Shown: in pieces, positions 1-4,891 of the stretch | Numbering within the stretch: the first letter of the stretch is position 1 | Layout of the letters: each line of letters opens with the position of its first letter | DNA from: Adhaeribacter sp. | GTDB taxonomy: Bacteria; Bacteroidota; Bacteroidia; Cytophagales; Hymenobacteraceae | Length of the DNA: 5,127 nt | Assembly (NCBI GenBank): GCA_028288395.1 | Contig: JAQBNV010000346.1 | Location: 1-5,127 of the forward strand | Direction of reading: 5' to 3' | Made by a program: the position numbers and the translations under genes | The notes under the pieces: model-generated | Told to the model about the DNA's origin: nothing | Seen by the model: only the letters and a program-made list of their open reading frames with translations | Databases searched by the model: none

Positions 1-2028
1 AACTACCAGATAGCCGGCGAACCCGGAAATTATATTACCATTGCTACCACGCGGCCCGAAACCATATTGGGCGATACCGCCATTTGTATTAATCCGAAGG
101 ATATCCGCTACCAGCACCTGCAGGGCAAACAGGCTTTGGTTCCTTTAATCGAACGGCCTATTCCGATCATATTTGATGAATATGTGGATATGGAATTTGG
201 TACCGGCTGCCTGAAAGTTACGCCGGCCCACGACCTGAACGACTACGAATTAGGTGTGAAGCATAACTTACCCGTACTGGATATTCTGAATGATGATGGC
301 ACCCTCAACGCCAATGCGCAGCTTTACGTGGGTGAAGATCGGTTTGTGGTTCGGAAAAAAATAGTTAAAGAACTGGCCGCTAAAGAGCTGTTGGTAAAAA
401 CGGAAGATATCACAAATAATGTTGGTTATTCCGAAAGGACTGATGCCGTAATTGAGCCAAAATTGTCGATGCAGTGGTTTTGCCGCATGGAAAACCTCCG
501 GGATCCGGCCTTGCGCAGTGTAATGGACGATACTATCCGGTTGCACCCCCCCAAGTTTAAAAATATGTACCGCTCCTGGATGGAAAATATCCGGGATTGG
601 TGTATTTCGCGGCAATTGTGGTGGGGCCAGCGCATTCCGGCTTATTACCTGCCCGATGGTTCTTATGTGGTTGCTCTCAATGCCGAAGACGCTTTGGCGC
701 AGGCCCGGGAAAAAACCGGTAACGCCGATTTAATCCTCGCAGATTTACGGCAGGACGAAGACGTACTGGATACCTGGTTTTCGTCATGGTTGTGGCCCAT
801 TTCGGTATTCGATGGTTTCAAAGACCCAGATAATCCTGATATTAGCTATTATTATCCAACCAACGATCTGGTGACCGCTCCCGAAATTTTATTTTTCTGG
901 GTAGCCCGCATGATCATGGCCGGGATGGAATACCGGAAAGAAGTGCCGTTCCGGAATGTATACCTGACAGGAATTGTTCGCGATAAATTAGGCCGTAAAA
1001 TGTCTAAATCATTGGGCAATTCGCCGGATGCTTTGGGACTGATAGAGCAGTATGGCGCCGACGGTGTTCGGACCGGCATGTTGTTTAGTTCACCGGCTGG
1101 TAATGATTTGCTTTTCGACGAAAAATTGTGCGAGCAGGGCCGCAACTTCAGTAATAAAATCTGGAATGCTTATCGCCTGGTAAAAGGGTGGGAGATAGAT
1201 GAAACCCTTTCAAATCCGAACCAAATAGCCATAAATTGGTTTGCCGCCAAATATAATGGAGCGCTGGAGCAGATTGAAGATCATTTCACAAAATTCCGGA
1301 TATCAGATGCTTTAATGGCGGTTTACAAACTGGTATGGGATGACTTCTGCTCGTTGTACCTCGAAATGATTAAGCCAACATACCAGCACCCGATCGATAA
1401 AGAAACCTTAGCGGCTACTATCGTTTTTCTGGAGGATATTCTTAAACTGCTGCATCCTTTTATGCCTTTTATTACCGAGGAAATCTGGCAGGATATAAAA
1501 GAGCGGACGGATGCGGATTATTTAATTATTGCGCCCTGGCCTACCGGCAAAATTGCCGATACTATTTTGCTGGAAAGGATGGAAAAAGCGATGGACATGG
1601 TAGCGGGTATCCGTAATGTCCGGAATGCCAAAAATATTCCGCAAACCAAAGCCTTGGAACTAGCCATCAAAACCCAGGAAAAATCTATTATAGCACCTTT
1701 TGAGCCTTTAATCCGGAAGCTGGCGAACCTCACCGATATCAGCTATGTAACAGAAGGGCCCGAAGGTAGCCTGAATTTTGTAATTGCGGGGAACGAGTTT
1801 TTTATTCCGATCGAAGGAGCAGTAGATCCGGCGATAGAGCGGGAACGCTTACAAAAAGAATTGGAATATACCCTAGGCTTCCTGAACGCAGTAGATAAAA
1901 AATTAAGCAACGAACGTTTTGTAAATGGTGCGCCGCCGGTTGTACTGGAAAAAGAATGGCAGAAAAAAGCCGATGCAGAAGCTAAAATAAAAGCGCTGGA
2001 GCAAAGCCTGGCAGCAATTGGGATATAA
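1..2028 (+). CDS. valS: Valyl-tRNA synthetase, 5'-truncated by window edge
   Basis: Class I aminoacyl-tRNA synthetase that charges tRNA-Val with valine in the cytoplasm and hydrolyses mischarged Thr-tRNA-Val. The frame is open from base 1, so the apparent TTG start at 67 is internal; 675 residues are visible. The N-terminal part, including the HIGH-type ATP motif, lies to the left (roughly 200 residues missing, judged from the usual family length). In window residue numbering, the CP1 editing domain shows TTRPETILGDTA (about 16-27) and TPAHDLNDYELG. The catalytic core follows with WCISRQLWWGQRIP (about 200-213), DVLDTWFSSWLWP (about 254-266) and the KMSKS loop at 333-337 (bases 997-1011). An anticodon-binding helical domain spans about 385-560. 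The charged C-terminal coiled-coil arm (about 611-675) is characteristic of ValRS and separates it from IleRS and LeuRS. No frameshift or internal stop is seen, so it should be functional. It ends with TAA and no co-directional gene follows closely. Confidence 0.98.
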   Translation, partial: NYQIAGEPGNYITIATTRPETILGDTAICINPKDIRYQHLQGKQALVPLIERPIPIIFDEYVDMEFGTGCLKVTPAHDLNDYELGVKHNLPVLDILNDDGTLNANAQLYVGEDRFVVRKKIVKELAAKELLVKTEDITNNVGYSERTDAVIEPKLSMQWFCRMENLRDPALRSVMDDTIRLHPPKFKNMYRSWMENIRDWCISRQLWWGQRIPAYYLPDGSYVVALNAEDALAQAREKTGNADLILADLRQDEDVLDTWFSSWLWPISVFDGFKDPDNPDISYYYPTNDLVTAPEILFFWVARMIMAGMEYRKEVPFRNVYLTGIVRDKLGRKMSKSLGNSPDALGLIEQYGADGVRTGMLFSSPAGNDLLFDEKLCEQGRNFSNKIWNAYRLVKGWEIDETLSNPNQIAINWFAAKYNGALEQIEDHFTKFRISDALMAVYKLVWDDFCSLYLEMIKPTYQHPIDKETLAATIVFLEDILKLLHPFMPFITEEIWQDIKERTDADYLIIAPWPTGKIADTILLERMEKAMDMVAGIRNVRNAKNIPQTKALELAIKTQEKSIIAPFEPLIRKLANLTDISYVTEGPEGSLNFVIAGNEFFIPIEGAVDPAIERERLQKELEYTLGFLNAVDKKLSNERFVNGAPPVVLEKEWQKKADAEAKIKALEQSLAAIGI

Positions 2029-2080
2029 TGCCTATTAGATATGGGTGGAGAAAGGGGAATAATGTTAAAGCATTACCGGT

Positions 2081-2129
2081 TTAATTTTTAGTGGCTATTT
2101 CCTGTTTAGGAATAGCTACTAAAAATTAA
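2081..2129. terminator. AT-rich hairpin after valS, possible terminator
   Basis: An inverted repeat of about 20 pairs lies 52 bases after the valS stop. Left arm 2081-2102 and right arm 2109-2129 enclose a 6-base loop (TGTTTA), with one G-T wobble and one bulged T. The position suits valS termination. The flanks are atypical: the T-rich run is on the 5' side and the A-rich run on the 3' side, both inside the stem, and no clear U-tract follows on either strand. It may instead be a remnant of a mobile-element end or a generic intergenic hairpin. Confidence 0.45.
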
Positions 2130-2161
2130 ATAAACGCCAAGCTGGAAATAGAACGATTTAC

Positions 2162-2319
2162 TGGAGACTTTTTTAGGCCGCTATTGCTTATTGCATAAAA
2201 AGTTTTTCGTATTGGCAAGGAGTCAAAGAACCCAATGCCGAATGCCTCCTTTGCCGGTTAAACCAGCTTTCTATAAACTCAAATACAGCCCGCCTTACTT
2301 GGGCGTTGGATATGGCCCT
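2162..2319 (-). pseudogene. IS3-family OrfB C-terminal remnant with probable IS end
   Basis: Only about 44 residues of an IS3-family integrase-type transposase remain, read on the minus strand and ending with TAA at 2188. The visible tail RRAVFEFIESWFNRQRRHSA followed by LGSLTPCQYE is the typical C-terminus of IS3/IS150-like OrfB, downstream of the catalytic Glu. The catalytic D, D and E residues are all lost. About 10 bases beyond the stop, TGGAGACTTTTTTAGGC (2162-2178) begins with TG and looks like an IS3-type terminal inverted repeat. That is an inference, because the partner end is absent from the window. The tail differs clearly from the C-terminus of the intact IS3 element at 3032-4472, so this is a different subgroup. 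The frame runs in phase into the IS5 relic at about 2302-2325, giving a chimeric 92-codon frame (2188-2466) that should not be annotated as a real gene. Confidence 0.75.
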
Positions 2320-3016
2320 TTTCGGAGTTTTTTCATGGTCTTTATCGAGCCTTCTAAAGAAATTAAAGGTGCCAAATGAGCGCTCGGTAACCCAGCGCCG
2401 CTTAACCGGTACAAAACCTGCTGCCGAGGGAGGCTTAGAAGTAAATTCCAGTTCAATGCCCAACAAATTAGTGCTTACCCCCTCTCTAAAAACTTTCTCA
2501 TACGCCTCATCGGCCAGTATCTATTCATACCCTTAACAAAGGTGCTACCACCCGCTCTGCCATCACGCCATCAGCTTTGTTGGCCGCATGTACTACCACC
2601 CCCCATACCGAACCTAAGGTATCGGTTATAATGTGCCGTTTACGTCCGTTTAACTTCTTGTTTCCATCCACACCGGTTTCTTAGGAAATAAAGGAGCCAA
2701 CTTTAACAGATTATGAATCAATACTTAACATGTTGGGCGAATGCTCCTTTTTTTGGCGCTCGCGCTCTTGCCGGTTCAAATGCCAGTTGAGCCTTTCCAG
2801 CGTACCATCTGCTTGCCATCGGCGGAAATAATAATACACCAGTTGCCGCTTGGCAACGTGTTCCGGTAGATTCCGCCACTAGCCACCACTGCGCAGCATC
2901 CAATAAATAGCATCGAGTATTTCCCGTAAACTATGTTTACGCTTGCAGGGCACCACAAATATTCCCTTTATATCTTCCTGCTGCGAGTCCGTTAATCTTG
3001 TATAGCAAGTTGGCAT
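2320..3016 (-). pseudogene. IS5-family DDE transposase, degraded and 3'-truncated
   Basis: Read on the minus strand from ATG at 3016 (MPTCYTRLTDSQQEDIKG), this is an IS5-family transposase of the type with WRNLP, DSQSVK, GRKRHIITDTLG and RRWVTERSFGTFNFFRRL motifs. In-frame stops occur at codon 46 (2879-2881), codon 102 (2711-2713) and codon 112 (2681-2683). Frame is lost near 2520-2535 and resumes one base over at ILADEAYEKVF (from 2520). The three DDE residues are still recognisable: D in LSIDS (2717-2719), D in LADEAY (2509-2511) and E in VTERSF (2383-2385). Repaired, it would give about 230 residues. The last 20-30 residues expected of the family are missing and replaced by an IS3 tail. 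Only 15 bases separate its ATG from the neighbouring IS end, so its own left terminal repeat is probably gone too. It is non-functional. The minus-strand frames at 2718-2903 and 2776-2958 are out-of-frame shadows of it. Confidence 0.88.
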
Positions 3017-3023
3017 AAGTCTT

Positions 3024-3031
3024 TAAATTTG
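3024..3031 (+). promoter_or_regulatory. TAnnTTTG-like -7 element abutting the IS
   Basis: TAAATTTG matches the Bacteroidota -7 consensus TAnnTTTG and ends one base before the left end of the intact IS3 element. A start of transcription about 7 bases on would lie inside the left repeat, some 34 bases before the orfA ATG. The upstream -33 box is weak: the nearest TTG, at 2998-3000, is 23 bases away rather than the usual 19-21. It may give expression of orfA from flanking DNA, or be chance in an AT-rich stretch. Confidence 0.25.
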
Positions 3032-3055
3032 TGTCTTGTCCTGAAATGAGTTTAC
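3032..3055 (+). repeat. Left terminal inverted repeat of the IS3 element
   Basis: Begins TGTCTTGTCCTG and matches the reverse complement of 4449-4472 at 20 of 24 positions. Mismatches are at positions 6, 12, 16 and 17 counted from the tip. The outermost five bases are identical. Confidence 0.9.
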
Positions 3056-3071
3056 ACAAAAGTAAACGAAA

Positions 3072-3485
3072 ATGGAAGGAAAAAAAGGGAAGCGTACCCG
3101 ATTACCCATGCAAAGCTATTCGGAGGAATTTAAGCGGCGCGTATGTGCGGAGTATTTAGCCACCCGGGTAAGTAAAGTAAGCTTGTTAAAGAAGTATAAC
3201 ATTCGCTACCGGAGTGCTATTCAGCACTGGCTGCGGCAATATAAATATGAAGACATCGGTATAAAAAGGCCATATTTGCCTCCTGTAAACTTACTGCCCT
3301 TGGCCGCGAAAGAACCCGATGACAACTCAGCCCCCGCTACCAATCAGGCGCTGGGAAAGCGAATAAAAGAACTGGAACGCTTACTAGCCGATGAGCAGTT
3401 GCGTTCACAGGCCTACCACCGTATGCTTGAAGTAGCGGAGAAAGAGTTCAAGCTGCCCATTCGAAAAAAGTTCAATACCAAGTAA
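3072..3485 (+). CDS. IS3-family transposase OrfA (HTH protein)
   Basis: A basic 137-residue protein that in IS3 elements binds the terminal repeats and supplies the N-terminal half of the OrfAB transposase. Residues about 13-57 (SYSEEFKRRVCAEYL through RYRSAIQHWLRQY) form the helix-turn-helix typical of the IS3/IS911 OrfA group. Residues about 92-125 (GKRIKELERLLADEQLRSQA and following) are heptad-like and fit the leucine-zipper coiled coil used for multimerisation. The start chosen is the ATG at 3072, 40 bases inside the element; a downstream Met at residue 13 is an alternative that keeps the HTH. The gene overlaps the orfB phase at its end and holds the slippery site five codons before its TAA stop. 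OrfA alone is usually regulatory or accessory to the fusion. Confidence 0.9.
   Translation: MEGKKGKRTRLPMQSYSEEFKRRVCAEYLATRVSKVSLLKKYNIRYRSAIQHWLRQYKYEDIGIKRPYLPPVNLLPLAAKEPDDNSAPATNQALGKRIKELERLLADEQLRSQAYHRMLEVAEKEFKLPIRKKFNTK
3464..3470 (+). promoter_or_regulatory. Programmed -1 frameshift site A AAA AAG
   Basis: The heptamer AAAAAAG is phased as A AAA AAG in the orfA frame, the classic -1 slippery site of IS3-family elements. After a -1 slip, translation continues without a stop through VQYQVIHEMKDLYASV into orfB, so a fused transposase of about 450 residues can be made. A stem formed by 3505-3513 and 3521-3531 (ATACGC with GCGTAT plus CAG with CTG, two-base bulge) lies 34 bases downstream. 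That is farther than usual for a stimulator, so its role is uncertain. Confidence 0.85.
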
Positions 3486-3493
3486 TCCATGAG

Positions 3494-4429
3494 ATGAAAG
3501 ACCTATACGCCAGCGTAAGCCTGGTGCGTATTTGTCGGTTACTGGGTATTACCCGTCAGGCTTATTATCAGCATTGCTGGCAACAAGAGGCGGCCGGTAT
3601 AGAAGAAACCTTCGTTTTGGCCGCCGTATTGACCATCCGTCAAGAGCACCGGGTGATGGGCGGCCGAAAGCTTTATGAAAAACTCCATCCCTTTCTGCTG
3701 GAACATCAAATAAAAATGGGCCGGGATGCCTTGTTTGACCTTTTAGCAGCTAATAGCTTGCTGGTAAAAAAGAAGCGCCGGCGCTATATTACCACTTTCT
3801 CGGGTCATTGGCTAAGGAAATGGCCTAACCTCATCCGGCAAATGGAAGTAAGGGGGGTGAACCAATTATGGGTAAGCGATATAACCTATTGGAAAGTAGC
3901 GGGCAGTTATCTCTACATCAGTTTCATTACGGATGCTTACTCGCACAAAATAGTAGGCTACCACCTGGCGCAGACCCTGGCAAGTATAGAAACCAGGAAA
4001 GCTTTACATATGGCTTTAGAACAATTACCAGCTAAACTTACGGACCCACTCATCCATCATTCTGACAGAGGGGTGCAGTACTGTTGTGAAAGCTATGTCA
4101 AGCTATTGCAGGACAAAGGCATTCAAATGAGTATGACCGAAAATGGAGACCCTTTGGAGAATGCCATTGCCGAACGGGTGAACGGCATTCTCAAAGAAGA
4201 GTATCTGAGGCATTACCAAATCAGTAATATAGAACAGGCAACAGAAAAATTACAGCAGGCTGTCAAACTCTACAATGAGCACCGACCACATTACAGCATT
4301 GGGCTGCTTACCCCGCATCTGGTACATGAAAAGAACCTGGTTACCGAAAAATTATGGAAAAACTATTATCAGAAATATAGTACCATTGTAAACCCATTGC
4401 AGGACAAACAACAACCTGTAAATTTATAG
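3494..4429 (+). CDS. IS3-family transposase OrfB (DDE integrase domain)
   Basis: Catalytic half of the IS3 transposase, 311 residues from the ATG at 3494. It lies in the -1 phase relative to orfA and is probably made mainly as an OrfAB fusion. Residues 1-110 hold the N-terminal HTH_21-like region (LLGITRQAYYQH; EHRVMGGRKLYEKL). The rve-type DDE core follows with D129 in WVSDITYW, D191 in HHSDRGVQY and E227 in NAIAERVNG. The D-to-E gap of 35 residues is the family signature, and K/R residues follow the Glu as expected. The C-terminal YNEHRPHYSIGLLTP motif is standard. The stop is TAG at 4427-4429, 19 bases before the right terminal repeat. No degradation is visible. Subgroup cannot be assigned confidently by eye. 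Confidence 0.95.
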   Translation: MKDLYASVSLVRICRLLGITRQAYYQHCWQQEAAGIEETFVLAAVLTIRQEHRVMGGRKLYEKLHPFLLEHQIKMGRDALFDLLAANSLLVKKKRRRYITTFSGHWLRKWPNLIRQMEVRGVNQLWVSDITYWKVAGSYLYISFITDAYSHKIVGYHLAQTLASIETRKALHMALEQLPAKLTDPLIHHSDRGVQYCCESYVKLLQDKGIQMSMTENGDPLENAIAERVNGILKEEYLRHYQISNIEQATEKLQQAVKLYNEHRPHYSIGLLTPHLVHEKNLVTEKLWKNYYQKYSTIVNPLQDKQQPVNL

Positions 4430-4448
4430 CAGGATTAATCTATAACCT

Positions 4449-4472
4449 GTAAACTTTTTTTAGGACGAGACA
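4449..4472 (-). repeat. Right terminal inverted repeat of the IS3 element
   Basis: Ends ...GGACGAGACA on the plus strand and pairs with 3032-3055 at 20 of 24 positions. Its outer tip interrupts codon 20 of the minus-strand toxin frame at 4472-4474. Confidence 0.9.
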
Positions 4473-4531
4473 ACCAGTATTTTAGTAAATTTCGTGTCAG
4501 CTCTTTTAGTCCAGACTACTTCCTTAGCCAT
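4460..4531 (-). pseudogene. RelE/ParE-like toxin gene, cut by the IS after ~19 codons
   Basis: A minus-strand frame starts with ATG at 4531 inside the last codons of the antitoxin gene (16-base overlap, offset phase) and reads MAKEVVWTKRADTKFTKIL before reaching the IS right end at 4472. It then continues four codons into the terminal repeat and stops with TAA at 4460-4462. VVWTKRADTKFTKIL strongly resembles, from memory, the N-terminus of Bacteroidota RelE/ParE-family type II toxins (mRNA interferase or gyrase inhibitor), normally about 95-105 residues. The overlapping antitoxin-toxin gene order supports this. Catalytic and core strands of the fold are all lost, so the product must be inactive. 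No remainder is found on the far side of the IS (before 3032). The call rests on a short stretch. Confidence 0.65.
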
Positions 4532-4764
4532 TGTTGATGTTTTTGTCTTACTTCTTCGTCATTTATCCAATTGTTAGAATCTTTACTTTCTTCGTCTGCA
4601 AGCAATAATTCATTCTTCTCTTCATCTGTCAGGTTTTCCCAAAGCTGTCCATTTTTGCTTTGACTTCTCTGAACCAACAACTGATAAAAAGAAGACAATA
4701 ATTCTTCATTGTCAATTTTGTCAATGAGTTGATGAAAGTCTGTTTTTATGTTAGCTATAGCCAT
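4516..4764 (-). CDS. Putative type II antitoxin, orphaned
   Basis: A complete 82-residue acidic protein (MAIANIKTDFHQLIDKIDNE...) with ATG at 4764 and TAG at 4516-4518. The N-terminal half is predicted helical (HQLIDKIDNEELLSSFYQLL). The middle and C-terminus are rich in Asp, Glu, Asn and Gln (NLTDEEKNELLLADEESKDS, then WINDEEVRQKHQQWLRK), a pattern of small Bacteroidota antitoxins in which the disordered tail wraps the toxin. The strongest support is context: a RelE/ParE-like toxin frame begins within its 3' end, as in many antitoxin-first operons. I do not see a standard RHH or HTH motif, so autoregulation is not evident. Codons are much more AT-rich than in valS, suggesting separate origin. 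With the toxin severed, it is an orphan. Alternative: a small hypothetical protein unrelated to toxin control. Confidence 0.7.
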   Translation of the reverse strand: MAIANIKTDFHQLIDKIDNEELLSSFYQLLVQRSQSKNGQLWENLTDEEKNELLLADEESKDSNNWINDEEVRQKHQQWLRK

Positions 4765-4786
4765 ATTTTTCGATCTTTGTAATAAT

Positions 4787-4794
4787 CAAATTTA
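4787..4794 (-). promoter_or_regulatory. TAnnTTTG-like -7 element for the antitoxin operon
   Basis: On the minus strand TAAATTTG matches the Bacteroidota -7 consensus TAnnTTTG and lies 22 bases before the antitoxin ATG, implying a short leader of roughly 15 bases. No convincing TTTG -33 box is present 19-21 bases upstream, where the sequence is A-rich (GGCAAAAAATAAAACGG). It lies between the palindrome at 4826-4883 and the gene, so the operon would carry its own promoter. Confidence 0.4.
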
Positions 4795-4825
4795 CTACTT
4801 TTTTATAATCCGTTTTATTTTTTGC

Positions 4826-4883
4826 CGCCCAACGTACGTGGCTAAAAAGTGCTTTAGTGCTTTTTAGCCACGTACGTTGGGCG
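4826..4883. repeat. 58-bp palindrome with attC-like ends
   Basis: Arms 4826-4849 and 4860-4883 are perfectly complementary over 24 bp. Three further pairs (two of them G-T) bring the stem to 27 pairs around a TTTA loop. Within it, GCCCAAC (4827-4833) and GTTGGGC (4876-4882) fit the RYYYAAC and GTTRRRY end boxes of integron attC sites, spanning 56 bases, about the minimum attC size. Each arm also contains the self-complementary ACGTACGT, and the centre is a tandem AGTGCTTT duplication (4848-4863). It starts 8 bases after the stop codon of the minus-strand gene to its right, as an attC does after a cassette gene. Against: canonical attC stems have extrahelical bases and an unpaired spacer, absent here. 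It may instead be a dispersed Bacteroidota intergenic hairpin or a terminator, though no U-tract follows on the minus strand. Confidence 0.6.
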
Positions 4884-4891
4884 ATGTCTTT

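Larger units (their letters stand above)
3032..4472 (+). mobile_element. Intact-looking IS3-family insertion sequence (1441 bp)
   Basis: A complete IS3-type element: 24-bp terminal inverted repeats, TG at one tip and CA at the other as usual for the family, two overlapping-phase genes orfA and orfB, and a slippery heptamer between them. Total length of 1441 bp is normal for the family. Both genes are open with all DDE catalytic residues, so it is likely transposition-competent. The left end abuts the IS5 relic (its ATG is 16 bases away) and the right end is inside a toxin gene. The 3-5 bases outside the two ends (left ...TTTG, right ACCAG...) do not match, so no target-site duplication is seen. 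It is unlike the IS3 remnant at 2162-2319 in its OrfB tail and terminal sequence. Confidence 0.93.

Noticed and set aside
268..1733. Minus-strand frames within valS (268-615, 426-635, 852-1145, 1518-1733)
   Set aside because: They lie wholly antisense to a well-conserved valS coding sequence, resemble no family, and have no independent start context.
67..2028. valS read as a 653-residue gene with a TTG start at 67
   Set aside because: The frame is open to base 1 and the preceding residues (including TIATTRPET) belong to the editing domain, so the TTG is an internal Leu codon.
2162..2178. TGGAGACTTTTTTAGGC as part of the intact IS3 element's repeat family
   Set aside because: It shares a T-run and AGG with the right repeat at 4449-4472, but in the opposite orientation relative to the element, and the tips differ, so the similarity looks like chance.
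2191..2536. Plus-strand frames at 2191-2379 and 2306-2536
   Set aside because: They are antisense to recognisable IS3 and IS5 transposase fragments and have no protein-like motifs.
2718..2958. Minus-strand frames at 2718-2903 and 2776-2958
   Set aside because: Out-of-phase readings of the IS5 pseudogene; the true phase gives WRNLP, YYYFRRW and related transposase motifs.
4826..4883. Palindrome as a simple rho-independent terminator
   Set aside because: On the minus strand, the direction of both neighbouring genes, it is followed by an A-rich run rather than a U-tract. It could still stop plus-strand transcription (T5 at 4889-4893), so this is not fully excluded.
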